This document shows, piece by piece, positions 10,176 to 21,721 of a stretch of 64,000 nucleotides of DNA; positions within the stretch are counted from its first letter, which is position 1; the number at the start of each line of letters is the position of its first letter. Below the pieces are notes generated by a model, which did no database searches, was not told where the DNA came from, and was given only the letters and a program-made list of their open reading frames with translations. Position numbers and translations under genes: made by a program. The stretch is taken from contig JACGCM010002435.1 in assembly GCA_014058105.1 (NCBI GenBank), positions 1,798,001 through 1,862,000 of the forward strand, read 5' to 3'. The DNA is from Kingdonia uniflora (Eukaryota; Streptophyta; Magnoliopsida; Ranunculales; Circaeasteraceae).

Positions 10176-12932
10176 GAGTATCTCCAGCAGGGTTTGGATT
10201 TGAGTTGGGTTGGGTTGGGTTTGTCAACTCAAACTCAAACCCAAACTTTTGGCCTCCCAAACCCAAACTACTATTATAAGAATTGTAATTACATTTTTAT
10301 TTAAATTCAAGACTCAAAATAAATTGATTAATATTGATTTATATATTAAAAAAAATGAACATCAAGTCGTACAAGTACTTATATAGATAAACAAAATTCT
10401 ATAATAGAAATTGTTCAATACTGATGTTTACAATAAAAAATTACGTCTACAAAAACATAAAAAACACTTATAGATCTACTGAGACGACCCAATATCATCT
10501 CCAGTACCTGGCTCCCCTGGTTTGTGGATCATGTCCACATGTCCCCTGCCTCGTCCTCGTGACACCACCCGTACCTCACACGCCCCTCCTCAGATGTAGG
10601 TTTTGAACAAGACAAAGAAAATTTATTTAGATTTTGACAAAATAAATATGACATTAAGAAATAAATAAATAAATACATAAATAAATTACTTACATGCGAA
10701 TATAGCTGATCGTCTATACTGTCTATGTTCCTCGTCAGAGCAGCAACCTCATCAATCAAGTGTTAGATCCTCTGGGTGTCCCACGCAGATGCTGCAAGAG
10801 CAAGTTGCCACATACCATGAGTCAGGTGTCATAGCTCTTCTACGCCGTAGGAGGCAGACACAGGTGATAGGTTCCTCAAGTGGTGGATGGGGGGCATCTC
10901 ACGCCTCCCTGTCCACTCCATGTGCTACCCCGGGTATGGCCCCTTCTCCTCACCAGGCAAATTGAACTCCTGAGATAAGCTATGAATCTCTACTGACGTA
11001 ACCACCACGGGTATAATATCAGCCCTGAGTGCACTGGGTATGAATTGATCTATATTCCCCATCCTCTCGGAATCTGTCAACAGGTGGCCTACCTCATAAG
11101 TTTGGTTAGCCTAGTATGAGGCGTAAGTCTCCCGCTCTTCTCCTATCATAAACTAGTCACAGTCAACGAAGCTGGTCTGTCTCATCGCCTGTATATCAGC
11201 TAGACTAAGTTGCGGTGACATGTTAAGCAGATGATCCAAAGGAATACCCGCAGTGCCAGTCAATTGCCTTCAACATCTATCCCCTAAGTAATACTCGCAG
11301 TTTCCATTTAGGACTTAAAGTAGCATCTTCTTACGGGGCAGGAACGACGCAGTACGTACGTCATCTAAATTTAACACCGCAGATTCCGCCCAAGGTTGCC
11401 AGTTGATTGACTCAATAGTCCAGTGGTTAATGAGGTATCTGCTTAGAGTAAACAAATTTACTACCTGGTCATTTGTTTTCTTCTTGTTCCCCTTCTTCCA
11501 TGCTTTGAGGTGTGGATACGACGTATTTTTAAGCGCTTCCTTGACAATAGGGTGACCAATCCCATAATACTCGTAGAACCAATACTGTATTTCAGAACAA
11601 CATAAAAAATAATAAAAAATTCTATTTAAGACGTTTATTGGAAGATATTTGATTTGTAGCTTGTAAGGAAAAAATGTTAATGTACCTCAAAAAGTTGTAA
11701 AAATCCAGTGATGGCACCCCCAGTTGTGACTGCGGTATCCAAACCATAGTACAGGGAAGCAAGAATAACATAACCCAGCCATACTCAGCAGCTTCGTCTG
11801 AATCGGCCACGGCCGCGAGATATCCAAGCGGGACGGTGTCCTCGAGCGTTTGAAACCATAAATGTCCCATCATGATGAGGATAAACACACGAACAATGGT
11901 AATATTATCATCCCGATCATCTGTGATGGTCAAGTATGTCCTCAAATGTGAAATGTTGACGTTTCTACTCTTTGTATTGTTGGATTCGATGCGGGGGAAT
12001 AATTGCCTCACCTCAGATAAAATACTTCATCTGTTGTCATACGACATCTGTGTAGGATAGCTGCCGATTGATAATGATGTTAGCATATGCAAATCTATTG
12101 GAGTGATCCCTATCTCCGCACACGGGAACATAAAAGTATGAGTTGTTGGCCACCAACGTTCTGTTAGCGCCTGAATTAGCCGATTATCAGAATTTCCCAA
12201 GCGTATATCCATAAACCTCCCGAATATCTACACCACGGGATCCCTTGTTGTCGGAATTGTGGAAATCTCCTTCCAAATTTTGATCACCATAGTAAATGTG
12301 TTGTACGGATGCATCGAATCCCGATTCGGTTCATTTGAGCATTTGGTCAAACACTTGATTAAAGGAAATAACAAATTTACAATGTACGAAAAACTTACCG
12401 TGAGTTCCCGACCAGTATAATATATATGAGTTTGACCGGCTCGGAGCGCAGTAATAAACCTGGTTGAATAGTTTTCTTGGGGGTGGGTGTGGTATGCCTT
12501 CATTTTGTTGTACCTCTTCAAATTCAATATTTTTTTTCTTCCTTCCGGACCTCGACCATGTTACGGCTAGCTCTGAATTTTTTGTCCCTCTAAACCTAGT
12601 GAATGTACTGGGGTATGGGTCTCCTTCTGGCATCTCTATATGATTTTGAAAGGAATTTGATTTTTTTTCAAGGAATACCTTCGAATTGAGAGAGATAAGG
12701 AAACATGGTTATGTGAGTCTAGTTGGGACAAATTATTTCTTAACACTCGAAGCGGCGGTATTCCTGTTACCGCGCGGTAAACAGAACACCGCGCGGTGTT
12801 TTGAACTCAATTAAAATAAAACAAAAAAACACGTAGAATTTTGTAATTTGCTGCTGGGAGAGGTTGGGTTAGGTTTACTGTGGCCCCTGTTAGAGCGCAC
12901 ACCCAAACTCGAGCTTACTGCTGGAGATGCTC
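10176..12932. mobile_element. PIF/Harbinger-like TIR element carrying a PMD gene
   Basis: Terminal inverted repeats GAGTATCTCCAGCAG and CTGCTGGAGATGCTC are flanked by the triplet TAA on both sides (10173-10175 and 12933-12935), the target duplication typical of PIF/Harbinger insertions. Subterminal GGTTTGGATTTGAG-like and ACACCGCGCGGTG motifs link it to the MITE at 8809-9215. No transposase was found; the only cargo is the PMD gene below. It is therefore a non-autonomous element, 2757 bp long. Superfamily assignment is inferred from ends and target site only. Confidence 0.7.
10690..12633 (-). pseudogene. Plant mobile domain (PMD) gene inside the TIR element
   Basis: PMD proteins (MAIN/MAIL1-like in Arabidopsis, with many transposon-borne relatives) are plant nuclear proteins of largely unknown function. 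A first exon starts MPEGDPYPSTFTRFRGTKNS and ends at a donor near 12398 (CTCACG/GTAAG). The domain core follows: LIQALTERWWPTTHTFMFPC with ITPIDLHMLTSL, then FILIMMGHLWFQTLEDTV and LAAVADSDEAAEYGWVMLF, which correspond to the PMD signatures RWRPETHTFHLP-x-GE and LLED-DEAGRYSWG. Further down FYEYYGIGHP and INWQPWAESA complete the C-terminal part. Stops and frame changes make it a pseudogene. Confidence 0.8.
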
Positions 12933-12935
12933 TAA

Positions 12936-13188
12936 AGAAAGATCCCTAGCCGATGATAAACTCAATAACACATCCATAGCCATTGGATCTCTCTTCTAAC
13001 CTTCAAAATTTTCCTTTCAAATCTCTCCTCTCATCTTCTCCAAATACATCAAACTTTCTCTCTCTCAAGCTTGCTTTAATCGCCACTAAGGAAGTAATTA
13101 AACCCCAATCTTCACTTTCTCCTTACTCAGAGATACTCAAATGGGGTTTCCCCCAAACCCCATATTTGTTCTCCCCAAATTGGATCTA
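12936..13188. other. CT-rich leader-like sequence
   Basis: A pyrimidine-rich stretch ends in a good splice acceptor (TTTTGTTTGAAG at 13177-13188) feeding the HMGA-like exon. The expected first exon of such a gene was not found here. Confidence 0.35.
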
Positions 13189-13470
13189 ATTTTGTTTGAA
13201 GACATATGAGGGTCTCCCTGAAAATCGCACAACGCTGTTGTCACATTACTTGAACAAGATGAAACACAATGGCGAGCTTGTGTTGATGAAGAACAACAAC
13301 TACATTGAGCCCCAACTCCAAAGAGGGGTCGTGGTTGTCCCTTTAAGGCGAAAAAGGAAACATCTTTGTCTGCCAAGGTTGCTGTTGCTGCTGCTGCTGA
13401 TGTTGTGGTTCCTGTTGCTCCAGTTGCGAGTGTGGTTATGGACAACCCAAACCCATTGGTTTTATAGGTA
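13189..13470 (+). pseudogene. HMGA / linker-histone-like gene fragment
   Basis: Plant HMGA proteins join an H1/H5-type winged helix to AT-hooks and bind AT-rich chromatin. After the acceptor the frame reads TYEGLPENRTTLLSHYLNKM and KHNGELVLMKNNNYIEP, matching the second half of the H1/H5 globular domain (YTGLPxxHxxLLTHHLKRLKxxGxLxMVKKSY). Near 13325 a frameshift leads into RGRGCPFKAKKE, a damaged AT-hook (RGRPPK), then an Ala/Val-rich tail (AKVAVAAAADVVVPVAPVAS) to a stop near 13467. The first exon is missing, so this is a gene fragment, probably carried here by a transposon. Confidence 0.75.
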
Positions 13471-13736
13471 CTAACAACAAGCATTTTAAGTTTACAGTGT
13501 ATGATTTCCAGGCAATTATGTGGCCTCTCGCGAAGTCATATATCTGGGGGTATGTATTACTTCTCTTATTATCTTACGCAAAATCGACATCTACTATTTC
13601 TGTTATCCTTCCATTGGTTCCTTGCATCTCTATAAAGTCCAGTTGTCATTGTTATATCCCCTGTAAATTATTTATTTTGTTCACTAACGTATCAGTTGTA
13701 TTTGTCGATCTCATTACTTTTAATGTTACTTTGCAG

Positions 13737-14290
13737 GAATGTTTTTACTCTACATGTTGTTCATGATTCTCACATTCACATACTTTACCTTTTATAGGAT
13801 GATGGCGGTCATTCTAACACCTTCACCTCACCTAGCAGCTGTTGTTTCTTCTGCGTTTTACTCTTTCTGGAAACTGCTTTCAGGTTTCCTTGTTCCAAAA
13901 CCAGTAAGTTCTCATAGTCATAACCTATAAATAATACTTGCAGCAGGCATTTCTAAAGTGCATAAAGAAAAATCTGAAAGTATGAAAGTTGACTAGATTT
14001 TTATTATGTGTAACGTTACACTTTCACCAAAAATGTATGGTAACCTTGTATAATTTCCATATTTTTCTTACCGAGTAACGTTATTACTTCTTACCAAAAT
14101 GTATCGTTGCCTATTTAACGTTCAGAACTATTTACTTCAAGCATAAAAAATATTGATTTCTTTTATTTATGGTTTCATTTGGCTTTTGGTGGTTTTTATC
14201 TTTTGGGTGATCCCAGGATGGTGGATATGGTCTCATATGGCTTTTGCAGTTTTGCTGCATCGTCACAATTGATTTGCACTTTTTCTCCCA
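13737..14290 (+). pseudogene. ABCG (PDR-type) transporter C-terminal fragment
   Basis: PDR transporters export hydrophobic compounds across the plasma membrane. An exon bounded by a TTTGCAG acceptor (13736) and a CCA/GTAAGTT donor (13904) encodes [20 protein letters not shown], then [20 protein letters not shown] and [10 protein letters not shown], which match the last membrane segments of PDR proteins (FFTFLYFTFYGMMAVxLTPNxxxAAIVSSAFYxxWNLFSGFLIPRP). After an intron, the sequence following 14213 encodes WWIWSHMA, the start of the WWxWYYWICP motif, then diverges. Only this C-terminal piece is present. Together with the HMGA piece it makes a chimera of unrelated host exons. Confidence 0.75.
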
Positions 14291-17200
14291 CAGGTGGTCT
14301 CCATTGACGAAGTTTGAGAGTACCAGCCCTTCTGTATGTATTAATATGGCAGATTCCCAGGTATGTTAGCTCTATTACAGACCCCACCTATTATCACTTT
14401 ATAACGTCCATTTTATCATGTAGTCTCATATGTTGATATATGCCTTCTAAGTGCGTGTAATGCATTAGATTTTTTTCTTTGCATTCAAACTTTCAATTTG
14501 TCCTCTTTCTTTTCTTATTTTTATGGAATGACAATGCAGTGCCATGACAAACTACTATAGCTTGCAAAAAAACCATGAAATTGTTTTAAAGAATATCCAG
14601 CATATGAATCTGGATTCAAGATTCGTTTCCTCAAACCCCTCTATGGCCATGAGTATGTGATCCACCCACTCTTCTTCTCAATATCATATTAGACTTTACT
14701 TTCATATCTTAAATCTGTTTAATCACTAGGCTTTTTTTTGCCCATTTATTAACAGGTATGTCGCCTTGGAGAATTATGAAAATGGAATAAACACTATGCG
14801 AATTTAAGAAATTTTTGACGGTAATTACAATTGATTTTTTTAGTCACGGGACGACCAAAATTATCAAAATAGGGTCGTTTTTCATACATAGAATGGAGAG
14901 AGGTCGGTCTTTTCTTTCACGCTCCATTCCTCGCCTTCTCTTTGTTTTCACAAGCCATTTTTCCTCTCTAAAACTGAGATTTGGGATTTCTCATTGTGTC
15001 CCGCCCATTTCCTCTCTAAAACCACCTAAATTCCTTCCAAAAATCTCCCAATAATTTTTGAAGATCATCATTTTCCTAGATTTTCTGCCCCTCTACTTCA
15101 AAAAGGAACAAAAGTCTCTCTGTAATTTGTATCCCTTCTCATTCGTTAGGTTTTGGAACTTGAAGAACCACCAACCCAGTGGAGAAATTTGAGTAAGAAC
15201 TTTGAATTCATTAGTCCTTATCTGAAATTGTAGCAAGCGATTTTTGATCTAAAGTCTAAAATTGGTTTGCTTAATTTATTTATGCTTGAAGCTACTTAGA
15301 GGTTTTTATAATTAATGATGGCATGTTTGATTTAATGTGATTAATGTATGATAATTACTGCTTGGTAACTTTTGATTTGATTGATTGGAAGTAATTACTG
15401 TATGATATTACTGCTTGGCATCCTTTGATTTATTTGATTTTTCTCTTTACTGTTTTTGTAAAGAAATATAATTATTGTTGCCATGATTAAAATCTCCAAA
15501 CCAAACTCTATAAATACTTCATAGAATTACTTAAAAGTAATGGGTATCACAAAACAGTGATTATTCCTGTCGGTAGTAATTCTTCAAGTATCAATGTCAA
15601 TATTGGATTCTCGGTGATTATTCTTAATTATTTTCTTGCTCTAAAGGGTTCAATAGTAGAAAGCAAGGAGCATGAGAATGGGTATTACCTTGGTCTTAAC
15701 ACGATTATGTAGGGTTTTCGGTGTGGTTTTAAGGGTCTGCTAGAGCTCGATTTGAAGGGGATTAAAGTCCAATTTGAGGGATTGTTTATAATTTATTTCA
15801 AGGGGCTTTGACATGGTTATTACAGGGTTTCAATTTTAATAGGATTGTATTTTGATCACTACAGGGGTAAGTAGCATAAATGGGTTGCAATTAAATCACT
15901 ACCCGGTTATTCTTGATTTTTATCTACTAGGAACTTGGATATGTAAGTCCTTAGGGACAGTCATTATAGTATTAATCCAATGAGGTCAAACCTTTTGGAA
16001 CCACTAGTGATGGGTAAAGTATGGGTTCATCTTTATCATATGTTTTGGTAGCCATGCCAATTTTTCCTGGATTGCAGATTTATATATTTATGATTAGTTT
16101 GATTCTAATTTTACGAGAGTTACATGAGTGCTTCTCTTGAGTCTTGGTTGAAAACATGAAATCAAATAACAAGAATAATAATAGAAAATATAAACTTGTT
16201 GGGTATCGAGAAAATAAAGGTAGAACAATCGAAGTACTTGCATAATCCAACCTTGGATCAAGTTAGAAACTAAATATTAACAAAAACATAATAGCAGTAG
16301 TTTCATTCACAAAATGTAATAGCCTCAGTTTACTTACAACTAGTATATAACTTTATTGAAAAATAATATGCCCAAGGATGAGGTGACTTAGCCAGCTAGA
16401 TAGTATGACACATTAAGCGCTAACTAAATACAGAGTTGTTAGACACGACACTCCAAACTATCAGAAGATGAGGTCCCAGGCTGAGGTGTTGTCATCTCCA
16501 AAGCCTGCTTTGGGTTTAGATGGTGGGAGAGTGGGCTATATAAATCTGGGCAAGGATAGATCCATGTTGTTAAAAAGATGCTTGTTGTTCAAAGTTGTTA
16601 GTGTTGTTGTTGAGAAGTTGTAGTATGTACTTTTCATGCTGCTGTTGGTGCTGTTGTGAATAGGCTTTCATTTTCTGGATCTCCTTTTTTCTCCATTAGC
16701 CTGTGAGGAAGCTATGTCTATCTCTTTGCATGGTTGTTGTTGGTGTTGTGATTAAGCTTTCATTTTCTGGATCTCCTTTTTTCTTCATTAGCCTGTGAGG
16801 AAGCTATGTATGTCTCTTTGCATGGTTGTTATTAATCAACTAATGATTTGTTTTCCTGATCAACTTTATAACTCTAGTTTTAACCAGGTTTTCTCTTTAT
16901 TTGTTTTATTGATTTTGACCTCATAAGAAGTTACAATTAGAGATCTTTTCTATATATATTTTTTTCCGCCTATGTATTCCACCCTTGAAATCATTATTTG
17001 TGGATTGTAAATTGGTTGAAAATTTGTGATAATAATGTCTTCGACTAATCCGAACAAAGAATGACGATCATAATAATGCATTCGTCTCACTTTTGTAATT
17101 AAGCACATGAGAAAGTAGGCTTTCTTGATAATGCCTCCTCTAGTCTTGCTTATGTGAATACTTTTCTTCTTACATCTCTAGATTTATTAATTTGTATTTT

Positions 17201-17349
17201 TTTTTTCCTTCTCTTGACTTCTCAATGGTGCAGGTTTGCCTTGGACTTTCATCTCGCCATAAAAGTACAAATATGTAGATGCACAACTAGATGAACTTAT
17301 AAATGCAAATGTAATATCTTATATCTTTCACTTATAATATATATATATA
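14291..17349. other. AT-rich stretch without a recognised gene
   Basis: Short open stretches near 14580-14790 (for example EYPAYESGFKIRFLKPLYGH) could be another captured exon, but I cannot name it. From 14880 to 15180 the sequence looks like a transcribed leader with a possible donor after GAAATTTGAG. The rest is AT-rich intron-like DNA with one tandem duplication. Confidence 0.4.
16640..16826. repeat. Tandem duplication, 92-bp period, two copies
   Basis: The unit contains CATTTTCTGGATCTCC and CATTAGCCTGTGAGG and occurs at 16669 and 16761 with only a few differences. Confidence 0.85.
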
Positions 17350-17412
17350 CTAGTACTACCCGTGGCTCGCCACGATGATCCCAGTGATGCGCATTCGGCG
17401 CTACATCATACA
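17350..17412 (-). repeat. Helitron 3' terminal block (copy 1)
   Basis: About 60 bases shared with 20228, 24812 and 34763. It has two stem-loops, GTGG-CTCG-CCAC and GCGC-ATT-CGGCGC-like, plus the CTAG terminus. The conserved spacing of both hairpins defines the family. Confidence 0.85.
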
Positions 17413-17469
17413 TGTTATCTACATTTTCTTGCCTGAGCTGTTTGTAATTGTAGGTATCGCCATGGTTTG

Positions 17470-18060
17470 AATTGCTCGAATTTGATATACGATTTTTTTT
17501 CCGTAAGGACATTCATTTTCGGTTGGGTAGTGTCTTGACAATGCAACATGAAGTGGAGAGAGCATATGCAACCATTCTCATGTCACTAAAATCTCAAATC
17601 ATGTTTATGATGTCCAAACTTAATGCAATGAACTGTTGTCTGCTAGGAGACATTTAGACTAATAACTATGGTTCCGAATATTGCAATACTTCTTCAATTA
17701 CTTCCTATAGACCTTGAGAAGAAGAAATCGGTCTTACATATCAAGTGCAATAACATTCACCGTGTGTGCTATTTGGAGCCAGAATCAAGATATATAGTTT
17801 GAAAGGATTCTTATCGGCTGAGATGTACTATCAATATGGGATTCAAAAAAATTGATCATATGAGCAAAGGAATCATAAACAAAGATTTATGTATCGCAAT
17901 TGAACAAAGTTATTACTTGGAGCAATACATTACCCGATTAAGAAGTTATCCAATGGTTATTAGAAGCACCTTGTATATCCTAAGCCAATCTCTAAAAGTC
18001 CAGACTGTTATCGACTTTCAACGATGGAACCAACCCCGTTTTCTTGTCAACTCAATATAG
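17470..18060. other. Unrecognised Helitron cargo
   Basis: Two open stretches on the plus strand (17472-17657 and 17836-18060) show no family I know and no clear splice structure. They are probably chance frames. Confidence 0.3.
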
Positions 18061-18235
18061 TATCTGTGACTCCCTTAATAAACACCCAAAATTTTTGAGA
18101 GCTTGTTCGAAGAATTCTTGGATACCTCAGTTTTTTGGATATCTCCAAAGTTTTAAGGAAAAAAATTATGAGACATCGAATATCGTCAAATTACTCTAAA
18201 GAAAATTAGTGATTGACACAATTTTAATTACTCAC

Positions 18236-18384
18236 ATGCCCTAAAAGGTTCATAGAGGCATCTAGAAGATTGAAGCCAATATTTTGCCTCCCTCTAATGA
18301 TCTCTAGCAGTAATACTCCAAAGTTGAATACATCCGATTTTATGGGGAAAACACCTTCCATTGCATACTCTGGAGACATGTTTT
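18236..18384 (-). pseudogene. S-domain receptor-like kinase exon fragment captured by H1
   Basis: The minus strand reads [40 protein letters not shown] and DASMNLLGH, then a donor (CAT/GTGAGT at 18235). This is kinase subdomains VIII-IX of plant G-type lectin (S-domain) or CRK receptor kinases ([31 protein letters not shown]). It is one exon fragment with its splice donor kept, so genomic DNA was captured rather than a cDNA. Confidence 0.85.
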
Positions 18385-18706
18385 AGTGTAAAAGACACAT
18401 GGTTTATCAGTTGTGCTTATTTTAAGACTTGAAGCAGTCTTAGTTTTCAAATAAACCTAGCAATAGTTAATTCATGCCAACATAAACTAATACATGTTGC
18501 TTAAGAAACAATACATGTTGAGGGCATTATAATTGAAACCATCACTTAGCTAGGACTGGATTAAAAATTCTACAGTGAATTTGTATTTTACGGTAAGTTT
18601 ATGCAGTGAGAAGCCCATCGTAAATAAACATATCTAGGAATATACTCTGTCACATATATAGCACTATCGTATTAAAACAAAACATATCTAGGACATAAAC
18701 TAATAA

Positions 18707-19192
18707 AGAACTATAGTACAACAAACATAAGATTGATCACACATGCCATGGAGTCTCTTGTAGTTTAGCAAAAAAGAGAGAAGGATATTATAACCTCTTA
18801 CCTTATTATTTTCACCAAGGTAATTCTTGATGCCCCATCTCCAGTTACTTTCAAGCACTCAAATAAACAGGCTATTGCTCCACATAACCATTGAACCTGA
18901 AAATGTTTCATGTATAATAATGGTAAACAAAAACATTAACAAAATCTTCAAGAACTATAGTACAGCAAACAAAAGATAATCACACATGCCGTGGAGTCTC
19001 TTGTAGTTCAGCAAAAAAAGAAGGATATTATAACCTCTTACCTTATTATTTTCACCAAGGTAATTCTTGATGCCCTATCTCCAATTACTTTCAAGCACTC
19101 AAATAAACAGGCTCTTGCTCCACATAGCCATCGAACCTGAAAATGTTCCATGTATAATAATGGTAAACAAAAACATTAACGAAATCTTCAAA
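18707..19192. repeat. Tandem duplication, 243-bp period, carrying a putative exon
   Basis: Two copies (about 18707-18949 and 18950-19192) differ at roughly 10-15 sites. On the minus strand each contains an open stretch, VTGDGASRITLVKIIR in the left copy, before a GTAAG donor. I do not recognise the protein. An exon of a captured gene was evidently duplicated together with its flanking intron. Confidence 0.75.
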
Positions 19193-19701
19193 AAAGAGTT
19201 TGCAGAAAAATGACCCAAGTGCAAGATCTTCCAAATACACTTTGTATGTCTAGACACACAAATCTCCTTGACCCTGAAGCAGTTTGTGCATTCTAATGAA
19301 GGATTGATCCTTAAGGATCGAAAATAATAGAATTACGTAACTCATGGACTACTAATTAATGACTTTCTTGAAAATAATAGAAGCGAAGTCGAATATGGTG
19401 AAGTTGAAAACACGGTACCATAACTATTTGCGCGCAAACGGTGGTCTACCGCCTATGAGAAACACAGTTAGTCATGATACCTCTTTTATAAATCATACCC
19501 AAGTATTGGAACCATATCCACCTCATCTGTGATTGACTCAACACCCCAATATCTTCTTCTCTGCTCTCTTTTAAAACTTGGAGTTTGAAATTTTACAGAG
19601 ATACCCTTTAATGGTAGTTGTAGTTTTTGAGATGTTTTGGTGATTCTTTAATGATGAGGTTTGTGTAAATTGTAAATTTGGTGATTCTTTAGTGATGTTG
19701 C

Positions 19702-19853
19702 TATGTACAGCCGCCATGTTTGTTAGCAAAAAGAAAGATCGAAATCGATGAGTATGTCCATACGCCATGGTTGTTAGAAAAAATAAATAGAGAAATCGAT
19801 GAGTATGTACATGCGCCATGGTTGTTAGCAAAAAGAAAGAGAGAAATCGATGA
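19702..19853. repeat. Three 51-bp tandem repeats in H1
   Basis: Units with CGCCATGGTTGTTAG and AAATCGATGAGTATG recur at 19712, 19763 and 19814. The period is 17 codons, so the minus-strand frame also shows a repeat (TTMAHVHTHRF-like), but no protein family is implied. Confidence 0.8.
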
Positions 19854-20512
19854 GTTGTGAGTTTTCAAAGTCAGTAAGGAGTTGTTCAGCAGATAACTAT
19901 ATTCAAAATCAAAACCCTAGATACTTATAGAGAGAGAGAGAGAGTGTGTACCTTGCTTAGAAAGAGAGAGGGAGGCGATGATGTGAGAGACGTTTTTGGG
20001 AGAGATGAAGAGTCGGGAGAAATGGGAGAGTTAAAGTGAAGAAGAGTAAGAATTAATATATTTTTATGTGTTATGTCGAAACTACCCCTAAGCCAAAGAG
20101 TTGAATGAATGTAGGCCGTAGATTTTGTTCTTTCCCACAAATCTCAGCCCCTCTTTATCTTTGAGACAATGACGAATTTGTCTTTTTGAAAAACACCATT
20201 CTCTAATGTATAATAGATATATATATACTAGTACTACCCGTGGCTTGCCACGACGATTACGTCGATGCGCCTTCGGCGCTAAAGAACTTAGCGATGTAAC
20301 ATCATTGGTTGTATGCACCCTATTTGACAGAGTATTATCATTTGAAGGTGTTGATCGTATCACCATTCTGTCGGCAACAGGAATATGTGGTGATCCTTAA
20401 TAATTCATGTGAAAGAGATTATTGGAAAGAAAAATTCATCCTGCCATAAGAGATAGGAGTACCCAAATAGATAAAGGAAAACTTCGTAATGTAAGCCTAG
20501 TTGTTGATTGTA

Positions 20513-21170
20513 TCACATTCTTCGTTGCAACATAAATTTATCATGAACAAATATTCCACTCTTAGTTTTGTTGTTGATAAGTTGTCCGGAGCATTTTGAG
20601 GCCTCAAATACATCTTTCACTCCCATTAAGAAAATAACAAAATCATGTGTATAGCAAGTGAGAAAGAGGCATACATCTTCTACTTGATTTCTCAAAATGA
20701 ATAATAGAAGAGATAATAGAGCACCTTGTCTCAAACATCTAGATGACTTAAAATAACCTTTGTATACCCCTAAAGAGCATCACCAAAAACCACGGAGTCT
20801 ACACGCATTGAGCAATAAATAACACCCATTTCTCAAGAAAAAAACAAATCTGAGTAACACAACTCTAGCCTCCTCTTAAAATTACCCACCATTTCCTGAG
20901 CCAAACAAATGTTCTTGCAAATGTCATAACCCTGAATGTAAGCACCTTGATTTCTAGATATAAGTTTTGGAAGTATTTTGCTTAGCCTGGAAGCAATGAT
21001 TTTTGAGAACACCTTGCAGATAAAGGTTATACAAACTCATTAGTCTATAGTCAACAAAAATATTCCAAGGATCAACTTTGGGGATCATTGTAATGCTAGA
21101 AGTGACATAATCTTGCGGTAAATTGGTTCCATAAAGAGTTCCTAAGGATAGCAAGTATATCTTCCACAAA
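20513..21170 (-). pseudogene. LINE reverse transcriptase fragments
   Basis: The upstream part reads SSITMIPKVDPWNIFVDYRL, matching the TLIPKxxxPxxxxDYRPISLCN motif of plant non-LTR retrotransposons. The downstream part has VFEASKCSGQLINNKTKSGI and the motif YTHDFVIFL in place of F/YADDxxIF, so the catalytic Ala-Asp pair is mutated. Stops separate the two. The same strand order (fingers before active site) is kept. Confidence 0.75.
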
Positions 21171-21721
21171 GACGTCGTTAAGTAAACGCGGTTGCAAAAA
21201 TATCATTAAGTAAACACAGTTGCAAAAATATGAATTAGCATATGTATAACATTAGTCTGTTCAACAAGAATTTGGATGAAGACAAAAGGCACAAAAATGC
21301 TTAGGTACTCAAAAAAGGTCTTCCATGAAATCATGACCAATGTTATCACATGATATTAACAATGAGAATTGTATAATTCAGATTTCAAGTAAATGGAAAA
21401 AAGAGAGGAAGACAACTAAAGAACTCAGAAAATAACTGTCAATCAATGACCATAAGATTAACATTAACAATGATATTTGTAGTTCACAGATAAAACAAAT
21501 TAGCTAGATGAAATACTACAAAATGAGACAGCAGTGACAAAGTCAGTTCTACAGAGTTAATTCTTGATACGAATCTTAGGTCCAATTAGCAGTAGACAAA
21601 ATACTTACACCAAGTATTATGTCGAGGAAGAAAACCGAACACAGGTCAAAATTGACGATAATATTACGTCATGTCCAACAGTCCAAGAATAACTTAGTGT
21701 TAAAGAAAATCAAAACAACAG

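Larger units (their letters stand above)
17350..20217 (-). mobile_element. Helitron H1, non-autonomous, minus strand
   Basis: Helitrons move by rolling-circle replication, start TC and end CTRR after a hairpin, and insert between A and T. On the minus strand the left edge ends with the hairpin CGTGGCGAGCCACG, a short spacer and CTAG (17350-17353) followed by host T. The right edge starts TCTATTATACATTAGAG (20217 downward), followed by a GGTGTTTTTCAAAAAGAC-type subterminal block that recurs at 24811 and 38640. No Rep/helicase gene is inside. Cargo is described in separate entries. Confidence 0.75.
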
